DNA from: Acanthornis magna
Taxonomy: Eukaryota > Chordata > Aves > Passeriformes > Acanthizidae
NCBI GenBank assembly: GCA_036785705.1
Contig: JAWUZG010000005.1
Span: 3,595,501 to 3,659,500 of the forward strand
Direction: 5' to 3'
DNA length: 64,000 nt
Each line of letters begins with the position of its first letter. Position 1 is the stretch's first letter. Of this stretch, positions 49,401 to 61,800 are shown one piece after another. The position numbers and the translations under genes are program-made. The notes beneath the pieces are model-generated. The model had not been told where the DNA came from, made no database searches, and worked only from the letters and a program-made list of their open reading frames with translations.

Positions 49401-50530
49401 GAATGCATCTAAAGGTGCTCAACCTTTACAGAAAGGTGTTTCTCATCTGTAATGACTCTTCTGGATGCTTCAAGCTGTTTGTCTACTGGAGATTCATGGG
49501 TGGGTTTGCTATTTTTAACCTACCTTTTTTGACCTACCTGGGAAGATTTACATATCAGTCATCATTCTGATATCTAAATTATCTTCAGGTAAAACATATC
49601 AGCAGCACAAAAGACCCTAAAAACTATCATAAAGTGTCTGACATGTTTTAGAGGTTATAAAACTTCTAGCTGGAAGAAAACATTTTCATTTGTTGATCTT
49701 TGCTTTGCTTGGACATTAAGAGGAAAGCATGTTAACATTATACACTTTTTTGCAAGATAATGATCAGTTTTATATTGGTGCACATATACAGATCTCTCCT
49801 GAAATAGTCCCATTTTACACTGGTAAAAGCAAGGCCAGATTTTGGCCCAGCATGTTTTGGAACCTCTAACAACATACAGCCCCTGGTTCTGAAAGGCAAC
49901 TTTCATCTGGCTTCTTGGAAGATCTCCAAGAGTTTGTGCTCTGCAAGGTTTGAGAGGGATTAACTGCATACTCTTGTGCCTGTAGAATCAATATAACATA
50001 TGGATTGGCCTCATCTTCCTGAGTTGCCACTGACTGCAAAGGGAGTATTTGTACAATTGGGGAAGATGTAATTGGGCTTAAAGGCTCTGTGTTTTTTACG
50101 TGCAGAGTTAATTTATGTGAATGCATTAATGTTCATACATCAGTCATTTTGCTGGATCATCTGCCAGAAAGAGTGCCAAGACTTTGCCTATATATACAAA
50201 GATGAACACAAGCTTTGAGAGCCCTCTAGTCCCAAGACATTTTTAAAATAGCCAATGCTTACTTGATCATTTTATACTGTTAATAGATCAATCACTGATC
50301 TTGGTTTGGGTACCGGTATTAAAGTTCTTTAAAAACAGAAGAACAGTTGCATTCAAAATCATCGGCACAGAGGCATTTACTGCTTAGCCACTTTTGTGAA
50401 CAGCTGGCACTGCCTTGTACTGAGGTGTTATGAGTGAGGTGTCCAGAATGTCTGAGTTTGTGAGCTGTTAACGATGAAAAATGGTCTAAAATAGCCAGAA
50501 ATAAAAGTATAACGTAAGACAACTCTGTTG

Positions 50531-50808
50531 AAGGAGAATGGTTGGGGTTGAAAGGGTTGTTAAATATCATCTACTTTCAATCCCTGCCACAGGCAGGGAC
50601 ACCGTCCACTATCCCGGGTTGCTCCAAGCCCTGTCCAAATCGGCCTTGAACAATTTAAGGGATGGGGTAGCCACAGCCTCTCTGGGAAACCTGTACCAGG
50701 GCCTCACCACCCTCACAGGGAAGAATTTCTTCCTAATGTCTAATCTAAACCTCCTCTGTGTAACTTTGAAGCCATTCTCCCTTGTCCTGTCACTCCAGTG
50801 ATAAGCAA
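50531..50808 (-). mobile_element. Avian CR1 LINE 3' fragment, antisense
   Basis: In + strand reading the element's 3' end comes first: GAATGGTTGGGGTTGAAAGG, GTTGCTCCAAGCCCTGTCCA, GCCTTGAACAATTTAAGGGA, CAGCCTCTCTGGGAAACCTG, AATTTCTTCCTAATGTCTAA and CTCCCTTGTCCTGTCACTCC. This matches young avian CR1. It is 5'-truncated; the left and right limits are approximate. Confidence 0.93.
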
Positions 50809-53800
50809 AGGAAGCAGTGTCTGTGAAAACTGTGCCAGAAACAGGCTGTACCTGGGAGGATGGTGGTAAAAGGGGAAGCCTGGTGGTTCTCACCTGTGTG
50901 CTCTTCCAGTGTCTGATCTAACACCTTGTTTCCAAAAAGGATGCTTCGGCTTGTGGATGTGCCCTCCTGATGATTTTTGTGTCACCTCTAGCGCTTGTGT
51001 CACAGCTTCAGCAAGTCAGGACAGCTTAAAAGGAATTAAAAAAAACAAACCAACAAACATTAGCTTTTGGTCAGTGAATAAACTAGCCCATTGTACAAGG
51101 GCATGGATCAGGAACCAGAGCTGGCACAAGGGAGAAGATGCTGCAGGGCCAGGATCACCAGGAGCAGGGTGAAGGGGAGAGCACAACTGCCCTTGACAAC
51201 AGTAGGGATTCTTTCAGGGGAGCAGCAGTCCAATAAAACCCTTTTCAGGTAACAACCATCGCCTGCTGCTTTAGTCACAGAATACTATAACTAGTCCCAA
51301 AAATGGCTGTTGGTGTGTCTGAGACATGCTTTAAAACAGTGGAAAACTCCCTCAGTAGATGAGGACAAGGTTTGAGTTTTATTTTTTTGGTCTGGGACCT
51401 CAGTTAAGTTTCAGTGGTTTTCTATATATACAACTTACTAGCTTTTAGGCACAGGGAAGCAAATTTACCTTTATTAAAAAACCCTACAACTGCGCAATAC
51501 TCAAAGCAGTACTTTGATATATTTAGTTATGAGTTCTTACATATTGTTTTACCTTCAAGAATTAATAAGGGCTGTAATTTTTCAACTGTGGAGAGGCCTG
51601 TGAAGTTGTTATCTGTTTTTTAGGTCTGCTTGAAAGATAAAGCCACGCTAGAAAAATACTTAGTATATTTTTCCTTACAAACAACTACTGTTTAAAACAC
51701 CAGATTGTGTGACCACTAGGTAGATGAGGAATCACCTCAGGAGAGAGGTGCTGCTCTCTGAAATAGAGATGCTTTGTATCAAAAAATAATCTAAACTAGA
51801 AAAGTTTGAGAACACTTGATCGATGGCTTTTTGCTCTTAGTAACATTGACCTTCAGTGGCTTGAAATACTATTGTAATTTTTCAATTTGCTATTCTAAAA
51901 TCCAGATTTCATAAACATATTATTATCTTTCCATTATGATTGCTTATTGCCTCCAAGGTCTACAATGCTTTCCTGTAACATCTAAATGGAAATGGGATTA
52001 GGATGAGATTCTGTCACTCAGGGGATTTGCAGAAAAAGGTGGGGATATGTACAGGAAATGTCATTTCTCAGGGGTGAGATGACTAAAACGACACTGAGTT
52101 ATGAAAAAGGACAGCAATAACAGTATTAGCCATTTTGCATGGGTTTAAAAGGATTGTTTTATGTTGGAGAGACTAATGCTGGAGAACAATGCACTGTTAT
52201 TTTCTTGCCTTTCATAACACCCTTAAATAAATAAATCAGCTCTTAAAAAATCCACATTATTTCAATGTGGTTGCATGTGCATTCTGACTGATGAATGTAC
52301 TTTCTTTCCGACTCTGGGATAACTTAACTAACAAAATTTAGCCCAGAAATTGATGCTTTCAAGTGTTTGCTCTGTACACTGTTTGTTTTGCCACTGGAGT
52401 CATGATATTATTGATGACTTAACTGGCTGAATATGATATTTGAATGGACAAGTAATTAATAACATACTCCATTATAATTCTTCTGGCAAACAATGATTGT
52501 AATTAAATTGGTATATGTGGCCTGTGGCTGAAAGATCAGATCAGTACTCCTTTCCCTTGAGAAGCAGCTCTGTCCAGCTTCTCACTGATCTTGTTTTTAA
52601 TTTTTCTGCTTTAAAAATGCTGGTCTATGTGCCAGATCAAAGTAACATGATGCTTCAAGTATTTTTATACAAAGTTTAAAATTGTGCAGTATATATAGTG
52701 TAAGATAATGATTAATGTTTTCTGGGCCCCTGTACAAGAATATTTTATGGTTCTGATCTTACAGTATTTTTATTTAGATACATTACTCCATAACTGCACT
52801 TGGCTAAAGTGACTTGACATTTTTTTTTTAATGCCAGAGATTCAGATAAACATGGCCAAAAGAAAAAGGAAAAAAAAAAACCCTGATTTCAGTTTTGCAC
52901 TTGATGCAATTAAGAAATAATCAGTGGACCTGGTAAAGTACAGAGCTACTTCACAATTAAATAAGGTAATTTCTAGTGCAATGCATACTGAGAGAAAACA
53001 GCTCAAGAGGAGAAATGTTTTGGTCAAAATTAAATTAATAGATAACATGAGGGATACAAATTACTATGAAGCATTGGATTAACTGCTCGTGGTGAGCCAT
53101 GCTGGGTACTGAAAGGCACAAGAACAGTTTCAGGGGAGCAAACTACAGAGGGGTTGAACACGGTGGTATTTAAAACCTGTTCATGCATGTATTTAGATGG
53201 ATTTTTCTTGCATTGATAACAATCTTGCATTGTCCAAGGTTTTCTGGAGCAGAAGAGGGTGAGTGGAGTAACATTCTTGCAGAGAACTGAATCTGTCTTT
53301 CTCAGGTACACTGATAGTTTGCTGGAAGTCTGGAAATCACCAGAGATCAACGTATAAAAAAAAGTGTAATAGTGGTGAGAATATACATTTATTAGCACAT
53401 ATTCCTGAAAATCTTACTAAGATGAGTTTACATGTCACATCTTGGGGGCTCTTTCACCTATCTATTGCCTCCTAGTGCTTTGTATATTATATTTCCAATA
53501 GACTCTACAATAATATAAAGCTGCAAAGGGTTTGACTGCTTTTGACTCTTCTATTTCCATGCAATCCCAGTGTACAGGTCTCCCAAGCCAAGGCAACAGG
53601 ATTTAGCTGCAGGTGTAAACATTTGTGCTGTTTTCTTCATTTTGCTTTCAATCAACCTCCTGTCCCACAGGTACAGTTGCTTGTGCCACACGTCTTAGCT
53701 GACTGTGGTAAGTTACCTATCTCTTCATAAAATGATATTTTCATTCTCAAATATATCTGATGAGGCAAAAAAGCTGTGTTATCTTTCTTAAGCATGCCTA

Positions 53801-54141
53801 TTTGGTGCAGAAATTGAGTCTTGCATGATGCTCAGCCTCAGTGATATTGCAAAGTTTTAATGCCTTCTGAAACGTGCAATAAACCCCGAAGTTTTGTTTA
53901 AGTTTCTCTCCTCAGGCTTTCCCAACACTGGGAGGCTGTCAGGTCCTGGCAGCACCCCACCCAGAAAAGAGAGGAAGGTTTTTGTCCCAACACCTGTGTG
54001 AGAGGGCAGAAAAGTTTTTGTGACCCTAAAAGTGTTATGGCAGGAAACAGTGACACCTACGAAAAAATGCATAAATCGGGTAACCCCTTGCCCTGGGTGG
54101 CACGAAAATCTCCATGACACAGTCAGCTGACTACTATGAGC
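50809..54141. other. Intergenic, no gene recognised
   Basis: 3.3 kb of mostly AT-rich sequence. G+C rises after 53860. 52240-52530 has the appearance of conserved non-coding DNA, but that is only an impression. Confidence 0.5.
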
Positions 54142-54188
54142 CTTACTTAATAGTTATCCTTACTTAATAGCTAAGTCCTTACTCAATC
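54142..54188. repeat. Short tandem CCTTACTTAATAG repeat
   Basis: Three copies of CCTTACTTAATAG(T/C)TA at 54142, 54159 and 54178, the last one shorter with ACTCAAT. It lies about 280 bp left of the large minisatellite. Confidence 0.85.
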
Positions 54189-54469
54189 CCGTCCCCTCAG
54201 GATGTGCTAAAGCGCGAGGAAATCCCGGCTCTGCTTTAGGGAAGCCGTGCTCCTTCAGCCCTCTGGAAAAGCCGCTCCTCAAAGTAGCGGGAGCCCCTCC
54301 TTGCTGTGAGAGAAGCCGGGGCTGCTCCTCGGGGTTCTGTGGGAGCTGCCCCTCGAGAGCTCTGGGTCTCCCTCAGGGCTTCCCGCCTTCGGCACGCGCG
54401 CGAGCCCCCCTCAGCGGCGCGCGCGCCTCCCCTGAGGGTGCGCGGCCCTCAGCGCCGTGCGCTCTCCCT
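54189..54469. other. GC-rich lead-in to the FANCL upstream minisatellite
   Basis: G+C and CpG content rise steeply, and CCCTCAGG-type phrases appear before the regular array. No exon was recognised. Confidence 0.5.
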
Positions 54470-55640
54470 CAGGCGCGCTCCCCTCACCTCAGGGGCGCTC
54501 CCCTCACCTCAGGGGTGCTCCCCTCACCTCAGGGGTGCTCCCCTCACCTCAGGGGTGCTCCCCTCAGCGCCACAGCCCTCACATCAGGTGTGCTCCCCCT
54601 TCCTCAGGGGTGCTCCCCTCACCTCAGGCGCGCTCCCCTCACCTCAGGGGTGCTCCCCTCACCTCAGGCGCGCTCCCCTCACCTCAGGGGTGCTCCCCTC
54701 ACCTCAGGCGCGCTCCCCTCACCTCAGGGGTGCTCCCCTCACCTCAGGCGCGCTCCCCTCACCTCAGGGGTGCTCCCCTCAGCGCCACAGCCCTCACCTC
54801 AGGTGTGCTCCCCTTTCCTCAGGGGTGCTCCCCTCAGCGCCACAGCCCTCACCTCAGGTGTGCTCCCCTTTCCTCAGGGGTGCTCCCCTCAGCGCCTCAG
54901 CCCTCACCACAGGTGTACTCCTCCCTCAGGTGTGCTCATCCCTCAGGTGTGCTCCCCTCAGCGACACAACCCTCACCTCAGGTGTGCTCCCCTCAGCGAC
55001 ACAACCCTCACCTCAGGTGTGCTCCCCTCAGCGACACAACCCTCACCTCAGGTGTGCTCCTCCCTCAGGTGTGCTCCCCATAGAGACACAGCCCTCACCT
55101 CAGGTGCGCTCCCCCTTCCTCAGCGGTGCTCCCCTCAGCGCCACAGCCCTCACCTCAGGTGTGTTCCCCCTTCCTCAGGGGTGCTCCCCTCAGCGCCACA
55201 GCCCTCACCTCAGGGGTGCTCCCCTCAGCCCTCACCACAGGTGTACTCCTCCCTCAGGTGTGCTCATCCCTCAGGTGTGCTCCCCATAGCGACACAACCC
55301 TCACCTCAGGTGTGCTCCCGCCTTCGCAGGTGTGCTCCCCTCAGCGACACAGCCCTCCCCTCAGGTGTGCTCCCCCACTCAGGTGTGCTGCCCATAGCGA
55401 CACAACCCTCACCTCAGGTGTGCTCCCCCTTCAGGTGTGCTACTCTCCTCGGGTGCGCTCCCCTCAGTGACACGCACCTCCCCCCTCAGGTGCGCTCCCC
55501 CCTCCTCAGGTGTGCTCCCCTCAGCGGCACAACCCCTCCTCTCAGGTGTACTCCCCCTCAGGTGCTTCTCCTCTCCTCGGCTGTTCCCCTCTCAGGTGCG
55601 CTCCTCCCCTCCGGGGCGCTCCCCTCAGCGGCACGCGCCG
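54470..55640 (+). repeat. GC-rich minisatellite upstream of FANCL (20-bp unit, higher-order 35 and 55 bp)
   Basis: This is a tandem array of a 20-bp unit of the form CTCACCTCAGGGGTGCTCCC. Variants carry GGCGCGCTCC or GGTGTGCTCC. From about 54616 to 54780 two variants alternate. From 54781 a compound 55-bp unit (starts at 54781, 54836, 54891) appears, and from 54961 a 35-bp unit (starts at 54961, 54996, 55031). The right half is more degenerate. Because 20 is not a multiple of 3 and the unit lacks stops, all three + frames are open over long distances. The predicted peptides of 200-528 residues here are repeats, not genes. Confidence 0.93.
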
Positions 55641-55799
55641 GCCCCCAGGGGCGCTCCCCTCACGCGCGCGCCCCACTCAGCGGCGCGCGCCGCCCCTCAC
55701 GAGCCCGCCCCTCCCTTCCTTCCCCTCAGGCGCGTGCGCCGCCCGCCCGCGGGGGCGGGGCTTCGCGTTCGAACGGCGGCGGCGGCGCCCGGCGGGAAC
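55641..55799 (+). promoter_or_regulatory. FANCL: FANCL CpG-rich promoter and 5' UTR region
   Basis: This is a CpG-dense stretch just before the FANCL ATG. It holds several GCGCGC runs, a GC box (GGGGGCGGGG at 55751-55760) about 40 bp before the ATG, and no TATA box. Such TATA-less CpG promoters are usual for DNA-repair housekeeping genes. Its left part still shows CCCCTCAGGCGC-type units, so the promoter seems to grade out of the upstream minisatellite. The start site of transcription cannot be placed by eye. Confidence 0.7.
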
Positions 55800-55892
55800 A
55801 TGGCGGGGGCGCGGGCTCTGCTCCGGCACTGCCCGCTGTTGCTGCCGCAGAACCGCCACGGCACCGCCTACGAGGGCTTTGTCACCGCCCAG
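55800..55892 (+). CDS. FANCL: FANCL coding exon 1
   Basis: This exon has 31 codons, from the ATG to a CAG|GTACCC donor (GT at 55893-55894), phase 0. It encodes MAGARALLRHCPLLLPQNR and then a stretch ending EGFVTAQ. The CPLLLPQNR block is the recognisable N-terminal signature of vertebrate FANCL. The context aacATGG has G at +4 and A at -3, a good Kozak match. If the donor is not used, the frame runs on into the intron and stops just before 56040, so intron retention would truncate the protein. Confidence 0.95.
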
Positions 55893-58800
55893 GTACCCGC
55901 GGCCCTGGCGCCGCTTGGCCGGCGGGCGCTGGCGGAGCGAGGGTGCTTCCCGCCCTGCCGGGTCTGGGGATGGGGTCCGATTCCCGCCGTGCCGCGGCTG
56001 GGTCTGAGGGGGAAACGCTTCCCGCCCTGCCGGGTCTGAGGGGAAACCCTTCCCGCCCTGCCGGGTCTGAGGGGAAACACTTCCCGCCCTGCCGGGTCTG
56101 AGGGGAAACCCTTCCCGCCCTGCCGGGTCTGAGGGGAAACCCTTCCCGCCCTGCCGGGTCTGAGGGGAAACGCTTCCCGCCCTGCCGGGTCTGAGGGGAA
56201 ACGCTTCCCGCCCTGCCGGGTCTGAGGGGAAACGCTTCCCGCCCTGCCGGGTCTGAGGGGAAACCCTTCCCGCCCTGCCGGGTCGGAGGGGAAACGCTTC
56301 CCGCCCTGCCGGGTCTGAGGGGAAACCCTTCCCGCCCTGCCGGGTCGGAGGGGAAACGCTTCCCGCCCTGCCGGGTCTGAGGGGAAACGCTTCCCGCCCT
56401 GCCGGGTCTGAGGGGGAAACGCTTCCCGCCCTGCCGGGTCGGAGGGGGAAACGCTTCCCGCCCTGCCGGGTCGGAGGGAGAAGCGCTTCCTGGCTCCGCC
56501 ACGGGGAATGTAAATTAGGGAGTGCCGTTTCCCTGCCCTCAGGGATCCCGCCGCCGTCCCGCGGGTTTGCCCGGAGAATGGCTTCCCGCTGCCTCCTGGG
56601 CTGGGTTTGTTGTGCTGACAGAAGTGATCTTGGGGCAGGGTTGAGTGTGCCCGTGTTCGTGGCCTGTGGTGGAAGTTGACATAAATGACCGATGCTGGGT
56701 GTTTTCCTTTCATTTACTTGTGAGGCTTTAGCTGAAGCGGCTGCATCGTCCCTCGGCATGTGGAAAGTGGAAAGTGCGGTGTAAGGGGCAGAACAGCGCC
56801 TGAGGCAGAGTGAGGAGGCTGCTCCCAACCCAACTTTGCCATCACTGGCACTGTGCAGCTGTGGCTCGTTAAATATCACACAGACATAGCTCTAAGCAGG
56901 TGTATTTTAATTTAGAAATAGCGTGGGACTTTATTCCTCTAAGACAAAAGACATGGGCTGTATCCACTAGCATTGTCAAAAAAGTAGTTGACATTGAGAT
57001 TGAAAGGAGCTTCTGGAGGTCCTCTACCTTAAGTCGGTTGCTTTAGACCATTTACAGTTGGGTTCTGCAACCTCTTAGATGGCCCATTCTAGTCTTTGAC
57101 ACCCCCCCCCCCCCCCCCATTCTTGAGAGTTTTTTCCATTCCATTTAGGTGAAATTTCCTGAATTTCAGCTTGTACCCCATCACCTGTCATCCTGTCAGT
57201 GTGTATCACTCAGATCTGACTGTACCATCTTTAGTCCTTCCCTGGTCCTTCTTTTTCCCAGGCTAACCAGTCGCTGCTCCCTCAGCCTCTCCTGGCATGA
57301 GAGATGCTTCCAGCCCTTAATCACCCTCAGAGATCCTCACTAACTCCAGTATGTCCGTGCCTTGCTTGTGCTGGGGACCCGGTACTGCCTTCTTCAAGGT
57401 GTGCTGAGCTGGGACAGGGTCTGAAATAAAAGTTCTGACATGTCTGCCCCCTTTGCTTCAGGGCTTCACAGACTGTCTTTATTTCAGTTTGACTTCGATC
57501 ATCCCATAGGAAAAGTAGAAGGAGGACCTCAATAAGGACTGAAAGTACAAGTAGGTGGGATTTAGAAGGTGGCCCATGTGGAATGCACTAACAAGGGAAA
57601 AAAAAAAAGTATGTGTACTTGGGGCTGGTTTTGTTTACAGTTTGTAAAACTGCTGAAATGTGCTGTGGATTAGTGCCCAAGGTTCTTTTTGGTGTAGTTA
57701 CTTTTATGATAAGCATCTGTTTTGACTTTTACTTGAGTAGAAGACAGACTTTCATGTACAGTAACATGACTTGGATTAAATTAATGGTTTTTGCTTTTGT
57801 CCAGATTTGGATAATGTTTATTTTTCTCCTGAAAGGTATTATGTTTGCTTTATGAAATGTGATATACTGAAGAGTTTTTACTAAATATTGTGAATTAAAG
57901 GTCAAGAGCATTTCAACTTCAGAATTAAAATCAACTTTATTTGTACCTGTCACTCATATTGCTTTTTATCCTTAAAGAAAGACATTCTGAATAATATTCC
58001 TGAAAGACAGAAAAGACTAAGTTTCTTTCTTAGTAGCTGCTCTGTTGGGGAGTCATTCCCACAAGTGTCTTAATACTTTCGTTTTCTGACTTTCCTATTA
58101 ACTAAATATGTCTTTTCCAGGGTAGAGACTTCCACATCAGGATACTGCTACCAGTGGATTTTCAACTGAAAAATGCAAGGTAAAAGAGTTTTTATGATAG
58201 CAATTTTTGAGTGTAGTGTAACAAAGTTTGTTTTGATAAATGCAATAATGGATATGCATATGAATTAATTTTTTTTCCCCATATCAGTGTTATTAATTAA
58301 TTCTCACTGGTTTCAACTTAACCTTGCAACAAAATTGCACAGCATCAGTGTTAATAAATGCTGACAATAAGCATTGCCTGTATCAAAATATTTAGTTGTT
58401 AATTAACTTCGAAACATGTTGTAATTAATTGGTTATATTTATATATAAAGCAATGTACTTGGAAAAAATTATATTTTTAATATAATTTATAGAATTTATA
58501 AATCATTTATATACCACCATTTGGGAAATAGAAAATTGAGTACAAAGTTGTAAATTCAAGCAGTTATGTACTTGATGGTTAACAGAGCTTTTTAACTTCA
58601 TTTCCTCTTTGCTCTTTCTATTTATTAATTTGCATTACCCAACTTTTCTTTAAAAGCTCTGTTCCTATTTCTGTGTTTATTGCAGCAATCTCTAGGAAAG
58701 GGTGTGAAAGGGGATAATCCACATTTGTGGATGAGCCTTGAACTTTGTATTCCATGGTTCTGCCTAGACCAGCCCACTCCAAATTGGGAGCAGATGCAGT

Positions 58801-61800
58801 ATTCCATAGCTTTATTACATTCTAGGTTGGGTAATTAAAACTACATTATAGGTAACTTTGACATTTTCAGGTAATCACTTTTAAATATTAGTGTATTTTA
58901 TGAAGTCACACTAGCTTGCAAAAATTATGTTGTTGTTTTCAGCACAGAACAGGCTTTTGCAAGTAAATGCTTAATTTTTAATGGGCTTTGGCATAGTGAC
59001 ATTTGGAAGTTTTAAGTAACTTTGGACATGAAACTCAAAGCAGTTTTGAAATATTGTTTCCTTCCTTTGTTTTTTTCAAGAAAAGCTGTTGTGCAGTTGT
59101 GTGTAGAAGGCTTTCTGCTCTCTTTCAAAAATCATATCATTTAACGAAGTTAAAATTCGTACAAAATACTCTTTGTCTAGGATAGAGTGCAGCTGGCGTC
59201 TGAAGAAGATCCTGCATGGATATCAGCACATTTTAAAGCAGGTATACAAGTTTAAAACCACTTATGTAAATATAATTATTAAACATTCTTAAATGTTTAT
59301 TTATAATGATTCTGAAAAGTTTGTGCTCATACACCTGTTCTAAAAGGGTTAAGGAACCTTCCTTTTGTTGTAGAACCAAGATTTATTTTTAAATGGCTGT
59401 GGATTCACAAGTAAATAGAGGAATGGATAGAATGTAGTAAATATTTATTTTTATTCAACCATTATTCCTTTTTTTTTTTTAGATTGGGCTAGAACAGTTT
59501 TTAATAAATGACTGATGACATTTTACTGGAATTTTTCTTTACTCTCTCAATTAGACACAGATTTTGTCTTTTTTTTTTTTTAATGTATTTACTTTTTTAC
59601 AAGTTCATAATGCAAAGAAGAGAATTCACATTAGTTCCCGATAGACCCAGTTCATTCTGTGTTAGACCATCAAGGAATCTAAACTATTTCTCAGTATCCA
59701 GAAGATGCTTTGGAGTGAGGATACATCATTCTTTCAGTCCCAAAGAACACTTTGTTTCTAAGAAGGAACCTTTGCCAGTGTGTTGGTTGGAACACTGTAT
59801 CTCATGGACATGCTTGTCACAAATATCTAAGTCAGTGATGTCACACGATGTGACAGACGGGATGGTTCATTTTCAGTTTAGTTCCCTGGGAGTTCTCTTC
59901 TGCAACTGAAAAATTTAAACCTGTGGTATACGCTTGGTCTTTTTTATGTTTGGTTTGACAGTACTAGAAAAACAGTTGGGCTAAACCACTAGAAGTTATG
60001 AAATGCAGAAAATTAACTAATCCTGTCTTTCCTGCAGAGGTTGCACAGCTGCCCAGATCTTGTCAGTTTTATGGTGGAGCTGAAAACTGTTTTGGTAAGT
60101 GGCAGAATATATGTGTGGGACATGGGATGCTCTTAGAGCTTTGGGTTTCACTTTCAGTTTTTTACAGGTTACTGTTGCATAGATTTATGGCTGTGGTTTT
60201 TGTTTTTTAACAAAAGGTGATTTTGTATATATGCTATTCATGTAATATCTCTATAAATATCCTTTAGGACTTTAAGTGACTGTTTCTTTGGAACTTAGAG
60301 TGCTCCTGAAAGTTTGAAATCCCAGCAAGGGATCTTAGTGTAGAACCATCCTCTTTACAGTGATTTTCTGGGAATTACTGTTACTGTCCAGATGGTAAAG
60401 CAGGCTTGTAATCATACAAAGGGTTATATGGTCAGTGGATTGCTGAAAGTGCTTTCACCTGTCTGACAACTTGACTAACAAAAGCAGAAAGCTTTTTGTT
60501 TTCCTAATAGTTCAGAGGCTGCTCTTTATCCTTCTTTTAAAATTTTTTCAAGTCTGGAGTTGAAGAGTAGCAAATCCTTTAATTAACAACATGAAACTGG
60601 CAATTCTTGTCTATTAGTAAAACATCATTCTGTGAGCATTCTTAGTGAAGAATACTTCATCCAACCTGCTTAACTTTAGGAATAAAACACAGGAAGTATT
60701 CTTCAAAACAACAGCAGAAAGTACCTCCTAGTATTACTCTGCTGCTCTGCTCTGCTTGGAATAGGCCTAAATAAGAATGTCTATTGTGGAATATTTCACA
60801 ATAGTTATTCTAATCTGTTTGCCTACATACACAAGCACTCAGAAAATGAGAATGAGGTGAAAGTATAATTCATTTAAAATAGCAAAATAGTGATATTCAG
60901 TGCAGAGAGTGAAAACAGAAGAAAGTGTGGGAGAAATGGGCAGGAATGATTGTTAAACTTGTCTTATTATACATTGGATCTTTATTTACATTTATTTTCT
61001 TTTAAATTATTAATAATTTTATTCTAAATGTCATAAATTTATGTGTTCTGTAAGTGCAATTTTAATTTTAAAACACTTCCAAAGAATAAGTAGCACAACA
61101 CAACTGAAACACATGGTTTGGGCTTATTTTTCATAGTAATGTTACCTTTTTGATAAAAATTTCTTTTTGATAGTCTCTTCTTGGTAAGTGTCTGTACCAA
61201 AACCTTACTCTAAGGGATCCAACAATCTTAAGACTGAGAAATTGATTTTGTTTTTTGATTGCTACATAAAGTGTGTGTATATATATATATATATATAAAA
61301 TATGGGGGATTTCATCGATGTGTTGTCTTTTGTGGCAGTGGAGCCCAGGAGACAGCTGTGGGCTTAATAGAACCTTCTTTTGAAATGTTCTTTCAGTCAA
61401 GATGCTTGACTTCAAATTTATTAGCTGAAAAAGAGACACATTTGATATTTGCATCTGAAGACTACGTTGTCAACATCTGTGGGGTTTTTTTAAATTGCAG
61501 ATGTTTTCATTACCAGTATCTAAAGTAATTTACCAAACAGCTTCTTTGTCTGCTTTAGCTGGAGGCTATAACAAAACAAATGCAGTGTACAGTTAATTTT
61601 ACATAAGCTTAATATTTTCAAATGAATTGCAAAAATCACATGGCTAAATAGATGCAAAAATATTGAAATTGCTCTTAACGATGTTTTTAATGTTCTTTGA
61701 AACAGGAAATTGCTTTAAAGAACACACAAGACCTGCACATCCCACGGCCTCCAGAATACTACTCCTGTCTTGTCAGAGATCTAGAAATACTGGGCTGGAA

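Larger units (their letters stand above)
39749..50530. other. Long gene-poor stretch
   Basis: About 10.8 kb of AT-rich non-coding DNA. Two items are listed separately. 48290-48400 carries clustered TAATTA-like motifs. No ORF here has a recognisable domain. Confidence 0.5.

Noticed and set aside
54306..56101. Long + strand ORFs (327, 528, 208, 200 and 165 residues) as genes
   Set aside because: They are translations of the 20-bp minisatellite in all three frames. The 528-residue one crosses FANCL exon 1 out of frame.
54470..56490. CRISPR-like arrays
   Set aside because: The repeats are directly tandem without unique spacers, and the genome is vertebrate. These are minisatellites.
55677..56879. 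Minus-strand ORFs of 400, 281 and 206 residues as a repeat protein
   Set aside because: They follow the 31-bp array in all three frames with the same 31-residue cycle. This is a composition artefact.
59508..59909. 133-residue + ORF within FANCL intron 3
   Set aside because: It lies in an intron, begins in T-rich sequence and has no domain. The FANCL exons on either side splice cleanly over it.
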